DNA of 64,000 nucleotides from Ipomoea triloba (GCF_003576645.1 NC_044930.1:14191293-14255292), one strand, 5' to 3'; numbered from the stretch's first letter, positions 11,329-22,847 are shown. Notes: generated by a model not told the origin, from the letters alone. Numbers and translations: made by a program.

Positions 11329-11608
11329 GTCGGGCCGGCCGTAATGAATGATCGTTGTTCGAGAACAAAACAATAAGACTTTAGGTTTCGGTATCGCTCT
11401 GCGATCCTTCGCTATCGCAAGAATATAGCGATCGAAGAGCGATGGCTCGGCTGCATCGCGTATTACAGCGTATTGCCAGTGAGAAGAGAGACAAGAGATT
11501 TTAGAGCGGATTCATATGAGTTGTTCTTGTTTGAGTTGCTTGACCGGACGGAGGGGATCTGTAGCGAGCCCTCGGCGATTGAGAGGACTCGAACCTAACC
11601 CCTGTCTT
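11329..11608. other. GC-richer island of unknown origin
   Basis: A roughly 280-bp stretch clearly richer in GC than its surroundings, bordered on both sides by AGTAGTAGT. It contains internal complementary motifs (CGCTCTGCGATCCTTCGC against GCGATCGAAGAGCGATGG). On the minus strand GGTTCGAGTCC near 11590 matches a Pol III B box, but no A box was found at the right distance. No protein recognised. Options: a captured gene fragment in a Mutator-like element, or a retroposon piece. Confidence 0.4.
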
Positions 11609-11775
11609 TTAAAGTAGTAGTAGATGGATTATGGATAGCAATCGTAACGGAGGACCAAATTTTGGTATGATTTTACAAGTTAGATGACTAAATTGGGTAC
11701 TTTTATGGTCGAGGGACTAAATTACGCATTACCTAATAATCGAGAGACAAAAATGGGCATTAACTCTTATAAAAA

Positions 11776-12527
11776 TGTATGTTGCAGTGAGTCACATGAA
11801 AAAAAAAAAAATTACGCGAAACGACGTTATTTTTGGACCGAGGCGGTCAACGACAATAACTATTGAATTTACATATACTCACTTTTATTCACTCTACATG
11901 ATTTGGGTTTGAATTTAAATTTTAAAAATTTACTCTTCTTTTACCACAACCATTCTCAAAGTGTAGTTTTAATATATTATTTATAATTAATATTAGCTTG
12001 TCTATATATGTACATAATCATCGCATTGTCGATGGATAATGGTTGTTTCCTTTTAATTTCAATTCTAAAAAATTAAAAATTAAATAAAATAAAAATCATA
12101 CATATGGAATTCACGTAAGTATCAAGATATCACATGTTAGCCTAGCGAGTGTCACATCAACGATAACTTGTTAAATTTGTAATATTAGGGTCTAATTTCA
12201 TTATCTCAGGTATACAACAAGTAGGAGACTTCATTAGAATTTAAAAAAAAAAAAATTGTTAAGAGACTTAATTGCACTATTCAATTCGTTAGACTTATGG
12301 AACTAATTTGACACTTTTTCTTAGAATTTATCGCAATTAATTAAGGTTGATATGTTCTATTATAGTAATGGTTTTAATTTTGGTTGTCCCTAATTGTACA
12401 ACTTTATTAGAAACACTAGTTTTTCATGCATTAGTTTTATTTTCGCTGCGTTTATCTTTGGTCAAGTTTCAACTCTTAAGGGTTTCTACTTGCAAAAATT
12501 TTCAAAACCTAGCTAGTGAGTCTATTC

Positions 12528-12529
<2 letters not shown>
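11776..12529. other. AT-rich gene-free sequence
   Basis: No TIR pair, repeat or coding similarity recognised. It ends in a poly-C run at the assembly gap. Confidence 0.55.
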
Positions 12530-12587
<58 letters not shown>

Positions 12588-12747
12588 NNNNNNNNNNNNN
12601 NNNNNNNNNNNNNNNNNNNNNNNNNNNNNNNNNNNNNNNNNNNNNNNNNNNNNNNNNNNNNNNNNNNNNNNNNNNNNNNNNNNNNNNNNNNNNNNNNNNN
12701 NNNNNNNNNNNNNNNNNNNNNNNNNNTTTTTTTTTTTTTTTTTTTTT
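12530..12747. other. Assembly gap between homopolymers
   Basis: Fifty-eight C at 12530-12587, then 139 N at 12588-12726, then 21 T at 12727-12747. The long C run may be partly a sequencing or gap-filling artefact. Open frames over this stretch are meaningless. Confidence 0.97.
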
Positions 12748-12868
12748 GCAAATACTTACCTTAATAATTAATTATTAATATAATTGCCTAATTTTTATTC
12801 CGTGCAATTATTATCATAATATTATATATGTACATAGAATCCTAATCCTGTATATACATGTATACTTA

Positions 12869-13602
12869 GAGGGCGTTTGGTTGGAGGAAATTTGAATTCC
12901 AGTCCTACTTAATTCCAACCTAATTTCAAAGGCAACTAAATTTCTTAGTTTGGTTGGATGGAATTGTAATTTCACAGAATTGCAATTCAGTCATTTTCAT
13001 GTAATTAGAATCCCATGTCCTCCTGCGATTTCAATTCCATGAATTTAGGAAGAAAAAAAAAAAGAGAATCCAAAAACAAAATTACCCCTCCCTTTTCTTA
13101 ACCTAAAATTGATGAATGACCTTCCCTTCTAGATGATAACGTGTATTATTCTTCGACTATTGTCAACAAAGAACACTGTTCCTTAGCAATAATCATTCTA
13201 GGCTAATCTTAATCAAGTATGTTTTCTCAAAACTCTCAAGTATTTAAATTTGATGTGTATATAGCATATTTTCCTACATTTTGAAGAACAAAATTTTGAA
13301 TTTAATATGTTATTATTATTATTATTATTGTTATTATTATTATTATTTTGTGTTTGAATATGCAAATGGGTCAAAGAGATACTTGTCATATAAGATACAA
13401 TGGACATTTTGGACTTTATACTAATTATTCACTTTCAATTCCCATGTATACCAAACATTGGAATTGAAATTCCCAGTAATTTTATTCTTGTAAACCAAAC
13501 ACTGAAATTTAAACTCCACTTTATTCTCACAATATTCTTTTCACATAGAATTACAATTCCTTTCCCACATAATTCCTTCACTCCAACCAAATAAACGCCC
13601 CG
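12869..13602. mobile_element. PIF/Harbinger-type MITE, TSD TTA
   Basis: The left end GAGGGCGTTTGGTTGGAGG and the complement of the right end (CGGGGCGTTTATTTGGTTGG) form the inverted repeat, and TTA flanks both sides (12866-12868, 13603-13605). Ends of the GGGCGTTTGGTT type with a TTA duplication are typical of PIF/Harbinger (Tourist-like) MITEs. Internal text repeats GGAATTGAAATT motifs in both orientations and an ATT microsatellite near 13312-13346. Confidence 0.75.
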
Positions 13603-13605
13603 TTA

Positions 13606-14859
13606 AAGTATAATATTATTATAATTATAACTAAAGAATAATTTTTTTCAGCATTAATGTACTATAATTATTAAGCCATTTTTAATGATTTTTCTAATAT
13701 AATTTGTATCTAATTGATTTAGAGACTAATATATAAATCATACATTTCAAGATTTTTTTTTTACCTTATCATAATTTCTCATTTTTCATTGTATTTCTTG
13801 CTTTTTTCATCCACATACTTGAAAAAACTACCCATAATTGCTCATACTTTCGTTTTACTCAATGAAATAATTACCTAAAGTACTGCTTGGACAATAAGGG
13901 TATGATTGATTCGACTGTACGAGGTGTTAGGGTTATAGGATTGAGATGATCTTTGTTTTTTTTTTTTTGATTTTTTTTTTGTCGAAGACAGTTGTAATGA
14001 GCTGCTATAAATATATTATTTTTAGGTTTATTTCATTGGATTTTGTATTTATTTATTTATTTATTTACTTAGATGAATAAAATAATAGTAATGATTATCT
14101 TCTACATGTATCTATACTAAATGACATGTATACAATATATTTGGACTATATGCATATTACTAACATATTTTATGTGTAATTTTATATTCTAATAAAATAA
14201 AATGAAAATTTCAAGTAAGAAATGGATATGTGAAATTTATTCTAATTAGATAGAATTGAAGTGTTCTATTTAATTTAATATCTTCATATTGTAGATATCT
14301 TTAAATTGATTTGTTTTGTATTTCAATTAAAAAATTTTAAAATTGAAATAATTTTATTTGATTCGAATTTAATTGTATATATTTTCAATCTTATATTTAA
14401 ATTACAGTAAAGATTAATATTTTTATTAATTTAAGCTTATAATAAATATAATGATTTATAGTTGTAATGATATATATTCATAATATGGTAACGATTTATA
14501 CTCATAATATCATAAAATAAATAAAATTATATTAAAGAATGAATTGTACTCAAAATAATGGTAATGATTCATAGTTTTAATAATTTATCCTCAATATAGT
14601 TACGGAGTATTTTAATTCATACAAATTTAATAATTATATTCTTTTAATTTGTACATGCAGTTTCCTTAAATATAATTACTAAAGTAAGAAATATAATTAA
14701 AAATAAAATTATAAAATTAACAAAATATGTGTTCATTAATATTTAGAATTCTTTTTTTAAATACATACATATACTTATGCACTAAATTAATCATACAAAA
14801 TTAAAATGCTAATATTTTATTTTCTAAATGTAATTATTTTAATTATAAATCTATCAATA
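13606..14859. other. AT-rich gene-free sequence
   Basis: Very AT-rich with a TTTA repeat at about 14049-14068. Nothing else recognised. Confidence 0.6.
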
Positions 14860-15849
14860 TCTATACTTACTAATAAAAATAAAATCCTACTTTTACAATT
14901 TTTCGCCCAAATTGTTACTATATAAAATCTAATAACTATTATGTTAATTAAGCTACTAATTAGCAAAAGACCTTGGGGTCTAGTGGCACTCGGTGCCCTA
15001 GTTTACACTCCCATATAGATGATGGGAGTGGGTTCGAGCCTTAATGGAGGCAACTGTTAACTTTTCGTGCTTAGTAGGTTTAGAAAGTAGCTATGAACAG
15101 ATACTCAGAAAAAAAATGCTAATAATTACATGAATATTAGCATAACTACAATTAAACATGGTATGAAAGTATAATTGACTAATAATTATGATGTTAATTA
15201 TTTCATAATTACACAGATATTAGTATAATTACAATTAAACTTGGGTTGTTAGATTTTTTATAATAATTACAATTAATTCATTCAAATATGGTGGAGGAAG
15301 AAAAAACTAAATGCAATATGGTGAAAATGAATATACTTAAGGTATAAAAGTATAATTGCACAAATATTAGTGTAATTGACTAATAATAATTACGTAATAA
15401 TTATTATGGTATTAAATTATTTCTCATTTTTCCCATATTTATTTTAGTAATAATATAATTACATAAGTCATATTCCATATCGATCTTTTTAAGATAATTA
15501 TAGGCAAACAAGTCATATATTATTCAATTAATTGAGTGATACTTTTACACTAACCTTATAATCAAATAAATGTATACGTTCAATATTAGAATTTTTTATA
15601 ATTTCATCTTTATTTTTATTATCTAAATATATAATTAAAAAAATGTATTTGTGCACAGCACGGATAATTGGACAATTTTTTACTCTAATTCAAACAAGGA
15701 AAACATCAAAAAACATAATCAATCTAACCAATTTCATCAATTACGCTACATAATTCGATGTTATAATTTATATAATTATATATCAATCTAAATATTCTTA
15801 AAATATTATAACAAATTCATTCCGTGCAACGCATGGGCAAAAATACTAG
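14860..15849 (+). mobile_element. Non-autonomous Helitron
   Basis: Starts with TC (TCTATACTTACTAATAAAA at 14860) and ends with CTAG at 15846-15849, preceded 13 bp upstream by the hairpin CCGTGC-AAC-GCATGG (15822-15836, one G-T wobble). It lies between A (14859) and T (15850), the Helitron AT target, with no target duplication. The pairing of a TATAC...AATAAAA start with a CCGTGCAACGCAYGGG...CTAG end is a frequent plant Helitron form. No Rep/helicase is present. It carries a SINE at 14963-15117. Confidence 0.78.
14963..15117 (+). mobile_element. tRNA-derived SINE inside the Helitron
   Basis: The A box lies in TGGGGTCTAGTGG (14974-14986) and the B box GGTTCGAGCC at 15031-15040. The flanks GCTACTAATTA (14952-14962) and GCTAATAATTA (15118-15128) form an 11-bp target duplication with one mismatch, and the 3' end is A-rich (15110-15117). 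The element is about 155 bp. Confidence 0.78.
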
Positions 15850-16195
15850 TAATAATAATAATAATAAAAGCCTTTGATTTTGTCATTTGGCAAAAGGGAA
15901 AAGCCATGTACAAATCTTGCAGCTGGCCTGGCTATATTATACAAGATTGTGGTGGGGGTATGTACCTTGCCAAGTACTACTAGTTGTACAATAACTCGTG
16001 TATCTACACAAAATCTTGGGAATTTGCCTTGGTAGTGATGGCTCAAAGTTAAGTACAATGAAGGCAAAATAAAAGTTTTGGTGCTAAATGGACCCAAATT
16101 GGGTCCATTTAGCATTTTTCAAAATAAAATCTTGAGAGGGCGGAACACCCCATGGATTATTCTTACAATCTTACAAGTTAAAAAAAAAAAAAAAA
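15850..16195. other. Gene-free stretch with a perfect palindrome
   Basis: Holds an AAT microsatellite at 15850-15869, a 33-bp palindrome at 16082-16114 (arms TGCTAAATGGACCCAA, one-base centre) and a poly-A run near 16180-16199. No gene recognised. Confidence 0.6.
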
Positions 16196-16199
16196 AAAA

Positions 16200-16318
16200 C
16201 TGTTTAATATTGCTCAACAAGTCAATATTACTCCCACTAAAACTCGAACCCATATATAACCTCCTATTTAGAAAATAAAGTTAGTACTTCATGCCCCTTG
16301 ACCACAAGGTCTTTAACG
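16200..16318 (-). mobile_element. tRNA-derived SINE
   Basis: On the minus strand the A box lies in TGGTCAAGGGGC (16304-16293) and the B box in GGGTTCGAGTT (16251-16241). The 5' part AAAGACCTTGTGGTCAAGGG resembles the start of the 14963 SINE (AAGACCTTGGGGTCTAGTGG), so the two probably belong to one family. No target duplication was identified. Confidence 0.6.
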
Positions 16319-16599
16319 TATATTAAATTTAAATATTTAGAAACTACATTAAAATACTATTAAATACAAAAAATTAAATTTTAAAATAATTTTAAAATAT
16401 TAAAAAGATAAGAAAATAAGATAGAGTTAGTTTGATTAATATAATAAATAGTAAACAAGACAAGTAAAATGAAATAGATAGAGTAATTAATTACACTTAC
16501 TAATCTTACCCTATTCTTTTTATGCTTTTCTAATCATTAAATATAAACTAAACTTATACGAGTCTATTTCATGTAAGCTAAGATAGATGATAGATATAT

Positions 16600-16977
16600 A
16601 ATTAGTGCATTTTTGGATGATGATTTTAGTTTAATTGAGGGTTAAAATTGCACTAATTTATATTATTTGGCCTTATTTTGTGAATCAAGAAATGTTGGGG
16701 AATGAATAGGAAAAGTGAGAGATGTTGAGTGATTTATGAAAATTTTAAAGTTGTCTTTGAAGAGATGGAAGACATGGAACCATAATTGAACCGGTTGTAC
16801 CATGTGGTCACGCCAGAGCATCTTAAATGACTAATTTAAGTCTCACTTTTAAGTTTTCAACCGTTCAGACGCCAAGGGTCTCCTTATTCAATGCATGAAC
16901 CTGGACACTTTTTGAGGAAAAATAACTTAGAGAGTAAGGCTATAAATATAGGGAGAGATTTAAGTAATTGAGTGCTT
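16600..16977 (+). mobile_element. Decayed gypsy LTR U3/R fragment with TATA box
   Basis: It runs directly into a degenerate gypsy gag to the right and has a TATA box (TATAAATATAGG) at 16941-16952. The order LTR promoter then gag fits an old Athila/Tat-like element on the plus strand that lost most of its leader. LTR ends were not defined. Confidence 0.45.
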
Positions 16978-17370
16978 AGTTATCCACATCATCAAATTAC
17001 TGAACAATTGCTTATTCAATATTTCTATGAAGGTCTTATACCTATGGATAGGAACATGATAGATGTAACGAGTAGATGAGTATTGGTGAACAAAACACCC
17101 AATGAAACAATAATCTTGATTGCAAACATGGCTGCCAATGCTTAATGGTTTGGTTGCAGGCAAGATGTGAATCCCGAGAGAGTGAATGAGGTAAGAATTT
17201 CTACAATTGATAATAAATTAGATGCACTAACCTCTCTTGTGCGAAAAAATGGTTGTAGGGATGGGGAAAAACACAACAAGTGAGAACATATGGAATTTGT
17301 GCTAACTTGGATCATCCAACAGACTCATGTCCCTCTCTAGGGGAAGTTCATTATAGTTGGCAGTAAAATT
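16978..17370 (+). pseudogene. Gypsy (Athila/Tat-like) gag fragment
   Basis: Plus-strand translation gives a recognisable gag segment: EQLLIQYFYEGLIPMDRNMI, then NMAANA, RVNEV and LTSLVRKNG, followed by a zinc-knuckle-like CANLDHPTDSC. In family members this stretch lies in the capsid-like part and runs into the nucleocapsid knuckle. Stops interrupt the frame after DVTSR and elsewhere, so it is dead. The minus-strand frame over this stretch is a shadow. Confidence 0.75.
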
Positions 17371-17884
17371 AATGTTTGCACTTTTCTAAAAATAATTATC
17401 TAAATACTTATTGTATTTGGTATGGTATTAGGTCTTAGATATTACTTTTTGTTGGAATTACTCTAAGTTTTGTTAATTCGCTTTTGGATAGGTTTGTCAT
17501 TGTCTTCGTCTTCATTGCTTATTTGTTTATGTTTTATTGGTAGTGTCTCATGTGTAATTGGGTTATTGGTGCTAGTTTGCAAAAGAAAAAGAAAAAAAAA
17601 AGAATATATTTGAATCTAAAATATGTCAACATTATTATTGTTATTTTTGGGTGATTATTGTTTTAGTTTCATAATTATATTGGATTTAAAGGTGTTGACT
17701 TTATTGTATGAGTTACAAACATGAATAGCGTCAGAAGAATGGGTATGCATTACTTGCATAAATTGAATGTTGAAAAATACCGAAAGAAGTGATAGTGAAG
17801 GGGCAAAATCATATTATCAATGTATCTCTTTCAATTATATTCGGGAGATGACTAAACTAAAGGGAGCCAACTATGCACACTACC
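17371..17884. other. Retroelement-like AT-rich remnant
   Basis: Continues from the gag fragment without a recognisable protein. A-rich tract near 17581-17602. Confidence 0.4.
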
Positions 17885-18015
17885 TTCAATCTGATTCGCC
17901 CAACCAAAAAAAATACTTGAAGGCTTGACAAATTCCCAAACTCTGGAGGAATCAATCCTGAAATCTGATTTGTATGAAGTTGCAATTGTACTAAACTTTT
18001 GTATTTGACAAAACA
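17885..18015 (-). pseudogene. LRR receptor-kinase gene fragment
   Basis: The minus-strand translation contains KSLVQLQLHTNQISGLIPPE followed by FGNLSSLQVFF, just over one plant-type leucine-rich repeat (LxxLxLxxNxIsGxIPxxxGxLxxL). It is the type found in LRR-XI receptor-like kinases. Only about 130 bp are present, with no kinase domain, start or stop, and a poly-A run adjoins on the plus strand at about 18046-18058. It is a fragment carried or left here by recombination or a transposable element. Confidence 0.65.
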
Positions 18016-18059
18016 GAGGGGATAGAACCAGAAATGATAACCTTCAAAAAAAAAAAAAA

Positions 18060-18971
18060 CCAAAAATGATATTATTACTAAACATGAGCCACCACTTATC
18101 GTGATGGAATCGGCAAGCAGTACTCCTTTGTTGCCACCCCCTTGTCTCCTACGTTTGCTTCAATACTCCACAAGGTTGATGAAGTCACAGCAAATTAGGT
18201 GTTGGTCAATTAGATGCAGTTGGTGACTTCAGTATCAAAGAATCAATTTCAAACTTGAATGAGTTCAAAAGTGACAAAGATTCCAATGGAGTAAGTGTTC
18301 CTATTCAACATAATATTGGCTCTATTTCTCCGTGCCAATTTGTATGTGGATTAAAGCCAGGTTTATGCAGCAAAAAACTTCATGAAATCATAAAATTATA
18401 AAATCATGAAAAGTTTCAATCTATTATGCAATTCTTTAGCTCTCATATGAGAATTTGTTCTAAACATTTTAGGTGGTATGGGGGTCTTTTAGATCAAGAA
18501 ATTTTAATTTACTTTATCAAATTCTCCATTTTATTGTTGGGGAAGAATTAAATATGCAGACCCCAAAAGTAAGGTTATTCATTGACGATTTTGTGTTCTT
18601 GATGCATTGATTTCACTACATAAATGATACAAATTTGTGAGCCAGAAGATGATGTTTAATTGATCAAATTGACTATAGGCGGACTTCAAACCAGTGTTTA
18701 GAGAAATTTTGGCAACTCATCCAGGATTGAAATTCTTACATCGTGTACCTAAATTTCAAGAAAGATATGGTAACTTATTGCTCATTTGTTTTGTATCTTT
18801 GATTTTTTTTCCCCCCATTTTTTGAAGGTTCTAATAAATAACACAGTTTACTTTTAAAAATGAAGATATTTCCTAAAACATCTTACACTTTCCAATCTAA
18901 TCAGTCTTCTTACATTAAAGAAATATATGCATGAAATGTTGACCCTGTCATTTTTTAGCCATTTGATCATG

Positions 18972-19006
<35 letters not shown>

Positions 19007-20214
19007 CCCCTAAAAATTCTATCCCTCCCTCGAAATCCATCCTAAGATGACTTATAACAATTAGATGTTATGAATTGGGACTCCACTAACTTATTATTAA
19101 AGACTAAATCATCCAATGAAAAGTGTAATGTCAAGACAGAGATTAGGAAGAGTATATATGTAGCATTACTCATATATAATGTTGTTCGATAAATAAATAA
19201 TAATAATAGTACAATATTTGTAAAGTAAATTATAATTTTACCATTATAGAAATAAAGACAAAAATTATTAATAGCATAATGACCTAAATCATTCCCAATA
19301 ATGCAAAAGTATAATTAAAATATTGAGTCTTGTTCTAAATAATCAAAAAAATATTAATTAAATGAAAAAAGAAAAAAAAACGTAACTTAGATTTGTTAAA
19401 AATAATAATGCAAGAAAGTGATTTTCAAAATTGCTTATTTGTAATCTATTATGCTCCACTTTGAATGCAGTGTATATAGTGGCTAATTAATTGATCAAAT
19501 TTAATGTTAAATTTTATACTAATATACTCTAACATATTCATAGTATATGTTCAACAATTACGCCAACTTTAATTGGAATGAGATTTGAACCTAAGACCTT
19601 CCTTATGGAAATCAATGAGTAAGTTAATACTAATAAATAGTTAATTAACGGAATATTCCGTTACTAAAGTTTATACTGAAATAATGTAGAGATATTCCAG
19701 GGAGAAAAAAAAAATAAAACAAAAATAATATGAACCATTCATTTAAACAAACAATTATACCAACATTTTTTGTTGTCTTTATAAGCCTACATTTATTAAC
19801 TCTTATTATATTTAGTAGATATTACATGTATAGCGTGATAAAATTTCACATAAGACATACTCAAAATTTTTAACAATTGAAATCCAACTTTGATGGGCTA
19901 ACAGTTTTCCATGTCCCTCCTAATTGTGTTAGACAGTTGTTCCTTGCAAATGTAGTTGGTGTTTCTTTTTCTAAATTCTAGTAGTTTGAATTGCTTTTTG
20001 TGTTTTCTTTTCTCTCATATCCAAAAAAAAAAATTAAAAGAAAATTAAAATTCATAAAATAATTAATGTTTTAAAAAGTTGATGTTGAATAATATAAATT
20101 TCATATAACCTATTATTAATCTATTTTCCACTTCCCGAATTCATTGTAAAGCGATCAATTTAAGAGAAAACTAAGGGTGTAATTGGTTCGCACATGAGAA
20201 TAGGAATTGAAATG
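18060..20214. other. AT-rich gene-free region
   Basis: No gene recognised. Short coding-like text near 18060-18420 has no family I can name. There is a TA microsatellite at about 18974-19003. At 19575-19610, on the minus strand, GGTTCAAATCTC resembles a Pol III B box without a clear A box. Confidence 0.45.
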
Positions 20215-20222
20215 GGTATTAA

Positions 20223-20421
20223 CAGGGCCGTATCTGAGCATGTCTAACATGTGCGGCCGCACAGGGCCCCCAATTTTTGGGGGCCCCATATTTAAAAAAA
20301 ATATATTTATATGTATATATACTTATATAGTTTACAAAAATTTAGGCTAAATGCATGAAGATTGAACCAATTTGTGACATGATAAAATTGAGCCCAATTG
20401 ACAATTGCTTTAAAACACTAT

Positions 20422-20505
<84 letters not shown>

Positions 20506-21124
20506 CCTAATCCAAAAAGATTGCCAATTCCGTTGAGCAATTATATTTCATAAATCATAATCCCACATCTCAATTAGACAATTAGCAAATTCTCAATTCC
20601 CAACCCTATAAAATATGGCAATACCATAACGAAATTCGACAATTCAACAATTCTCAATTCACAATTCAGTAATTTCGTAGATCACAAACTGCAATTCAAC
20701 TAATTCTTCAATTATTCTTGAAACAGATGAGTTGTTTTCCAAATGCTACTATTGCATACGGAATATTATTGACTATTCCGATTACGTACTATTGCCTCTG
20801 CAGAAATGAGTTTTTCAAAGTTGAAATTGTTAAAATCTTACTTACGATCAAGTATGTTGCAAGAGAGACTTAATGGATTAGCTTAAATCTCCATTGAAAA
20901 TGAGCTTTCGGAAGAAGTTGATATCAAAAGTTTAATTGATGATTTTGCATCTAAATGTGCACGATGCATGTCAATTTTTAAATAAAATTCTATATGTATT
21001 TTTTTCAATATTTATATTTTGATGCAACTTTTTGAACAATTATTATTTATATATAGAAATTACTCAAAAAATGGCCCAAATTAAGATATGGCACAGGGCT
21101 CCAATTTTTATTGGAACGGCCCTG
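20223..21124 (+). mobile_element. Deleted hAT element, TSD GGTATTAA
   Basis: The ends CAGGGCCG / CGGCCCTG are inverted repeats flanked by the perfect 8-bp duplication GGTATTAA (20215-20222, 21125-21132). The subterminal GGGCCCCCAATTTTTGG motif and its partner near the right end (GGGCTCCAATTTTTATTGG) are typical of this hAT group. About 180 bp of transposase 3' end survive (20806-20985). A TACATA/TA microsatellite lies at about 20418-20502. Confidence 0.88.
20806..20985 (+). pseudogene. hAT transposase C-terminal relic
   Basis: The plus-strand frame reads FSKLKLLKSYLRSSMLQERL, NGLA, stop, ISIENELSEEVDIKSLIDDF, ASKC. This resembles the C-terminal end of TTF-type/hAT dimerisation proteins, in which the LNGLAxLSIE...IDxFA segment closes the dimerisation domain. 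An in-frame stop and the missing N-terminal parts show it is non-functional. It agrees with the hAT ends around it. Confidence 0.65.
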
Positions 21125-22847
21125 GGTATTAAATACTTGGTAATGGTAATGAGTTTGGTTAAAGTATTTTGCATGTTTGGTAGTAGGGTGAAATGAGAAT
21201 GATTATTAATAGTTGGGGAAGAGTTGGAGAGGAAGAAGATGAAACCCTTATTTTATTAGGGAATGAGTTAAAATGTAATTATATTCGTCTAAATTAACTT
21301 ATAGTATATCGTCAGTATCTAGTTTAGATTATTTGAATCGATTTAAATGTGAACCAAGTAATGATATCAAGAGTGAAAGTAGGAAGCCCGCATGGGCAGC
21401 TTAACTAGTCACAGGGGTGAAGTTTGGGAGCAAAGACCATGGGTCAAGTCTCACTAGTGGAAGTGTGGAGGGCAACCTCTCAGAGTGAGAGGCTCCTTGT
21501 GGCAGTAAGCAAAGAAGGTCTAGCCTCCAGTTGAGTTACCAACCTCTCAAAGTGAGGCTCTTTGTGTGCAGTAACCAAAGGTCAAACTAGCCTCTGTGTT
21601 CAGTTGAGTTACCAACCTCTCAAAGTGAGGGGGACTCCTTGTGCGCAGTAACCAAAGGTCTAGCCTCTGTGTCCAGTTGAGTTTCCATGATTTACATCCT
21701 CCCAGATGCTTTGTCAGGCCGGGTTGGGGCGTGGGGTGCCCTTGTGGTTGGGGATTCAACCTTTTAGGAGCAAAGAGTGACCCTTGTGGTTGGGGATTCA
21801 ACCTTTTAGGAGCAAAGAGTGAAAGTAGGAACATTAATTATGTAGTGCACAACATCAAGAGTGAATATAACATGAGGAGTAATCAATATAGATTAGAAGA
21901 TATGTGTTATTAGGTGAGAATATTAAATCATAATAATTAATCTTTTTTTGTGTGATGCTGAGCTTACTGTTGTTTTGTGACTTGTGAGGCCCAAAATGGT
22001 GAAACTATGTGAGATTTGACTTGTCTTGGGGCCAGCAGAGGGAGCATACACATATGAACAATCGACAGAGTAACAGTTAGTTGCATATATATATATGTAT
22101 GATTAACAAACAAAATAATGGAACAGTAAGTTGCATTATGTGACTAAAATACAATCAAGTTTGTTCAATTCAAATTTCTTGTCCTAATGTCAAAACATAG
22201 AATCAGAATCAAATGCCAGCCATAAAATAAAATTATTGTACACCAGTTTTCCCAAGGAAATAGCTACGATGGCTCCAAGATATATTCCTTTATCACAGCT
22301 AAGGTATACATTTCTTGATCTTTAATAACCTCAAAATACATAAATATACTTCTTCCCAGCACCTGAATGGTCAAGATAATATCACAATCTCGTATCTGAG
22401 CTAAAATCTCAAGTTTGAATTCCATAATATTAAATAGTGATGTAAATCTGGTCAACCCGTTTAGTTTTGGGCTAACCTATCAAACTGTCAAGTTTATCGT
22501 TTTGGGAAAATCAATTTTTTGGTTGGGTTCAAAATTGTTTGTCCTAACCCTATAATCTCGGGTTGTTAGGCTTATCGATCGGGTGGGTTCAACTAAAACT
22601 TTTGACATTTTCAAATTAACATTTTAAACTTTCAATGTTAATAAACTAGTGTGTTGCCAACTATTAATAATCATTCATTCAATAAACTAGCACATTTACA
22701 TTCACAAATACGTATACATCATTCAATCAATATAAACTTCAATTTTCAAATTCCAACTAAAATAATTAATATACTTACACTATAATATACGGAGTAATAG
22801 TTATATAAAATATTTATTTTTATAAAAAATTTATATTTTGTAATAAA

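Larger units (their letters stand above)
7378..11766. mobile_element. Foldback Mutator-like element with 9-bp TSD, host of nested insertions
   Basis: The left arm (7379-about 7510, starting GAGTTAATACCCATTTT) is an inverted copy of the right arm (about 11640-11766, ending AATGGGCATTAACTC). The flanks carry the 9-bp direct repeat TTATAAAAA at 7369-7377 and 11767-11775, the size expected for Mutator superfamily insertion; one extra A lies at the left border. An extra end-like copy (AATGGGTATTAAC, about 7565-7577) lies inside the left side and suggests an additional internal end. No transposase is visible. Confidence 0.7.
7173..11846. mobile_element. Possible outermost Mutator-like element (TIR pair)
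   Basis: The left segment ATCCAAAATGACGTCGTT (about 7177-7194) pairs with the complement of AACGACGTTATTTTTGGAC (about 11821-11839). The left part carries degenerate 20-30 bp repeats built on ATAATGTACATTATG (7212-7368). The layout, terminal CGTCGTT motif plus short internal repeats, resembles the element at 25401-26178. No target duplication was found, so the ends are approximate. Confidence 0.4.

Noticed and set aside
12347..12778. Pro-rich and Gly-rich frames across unknown bases
   Set aside because: They run through poly-C and N and carry no information.
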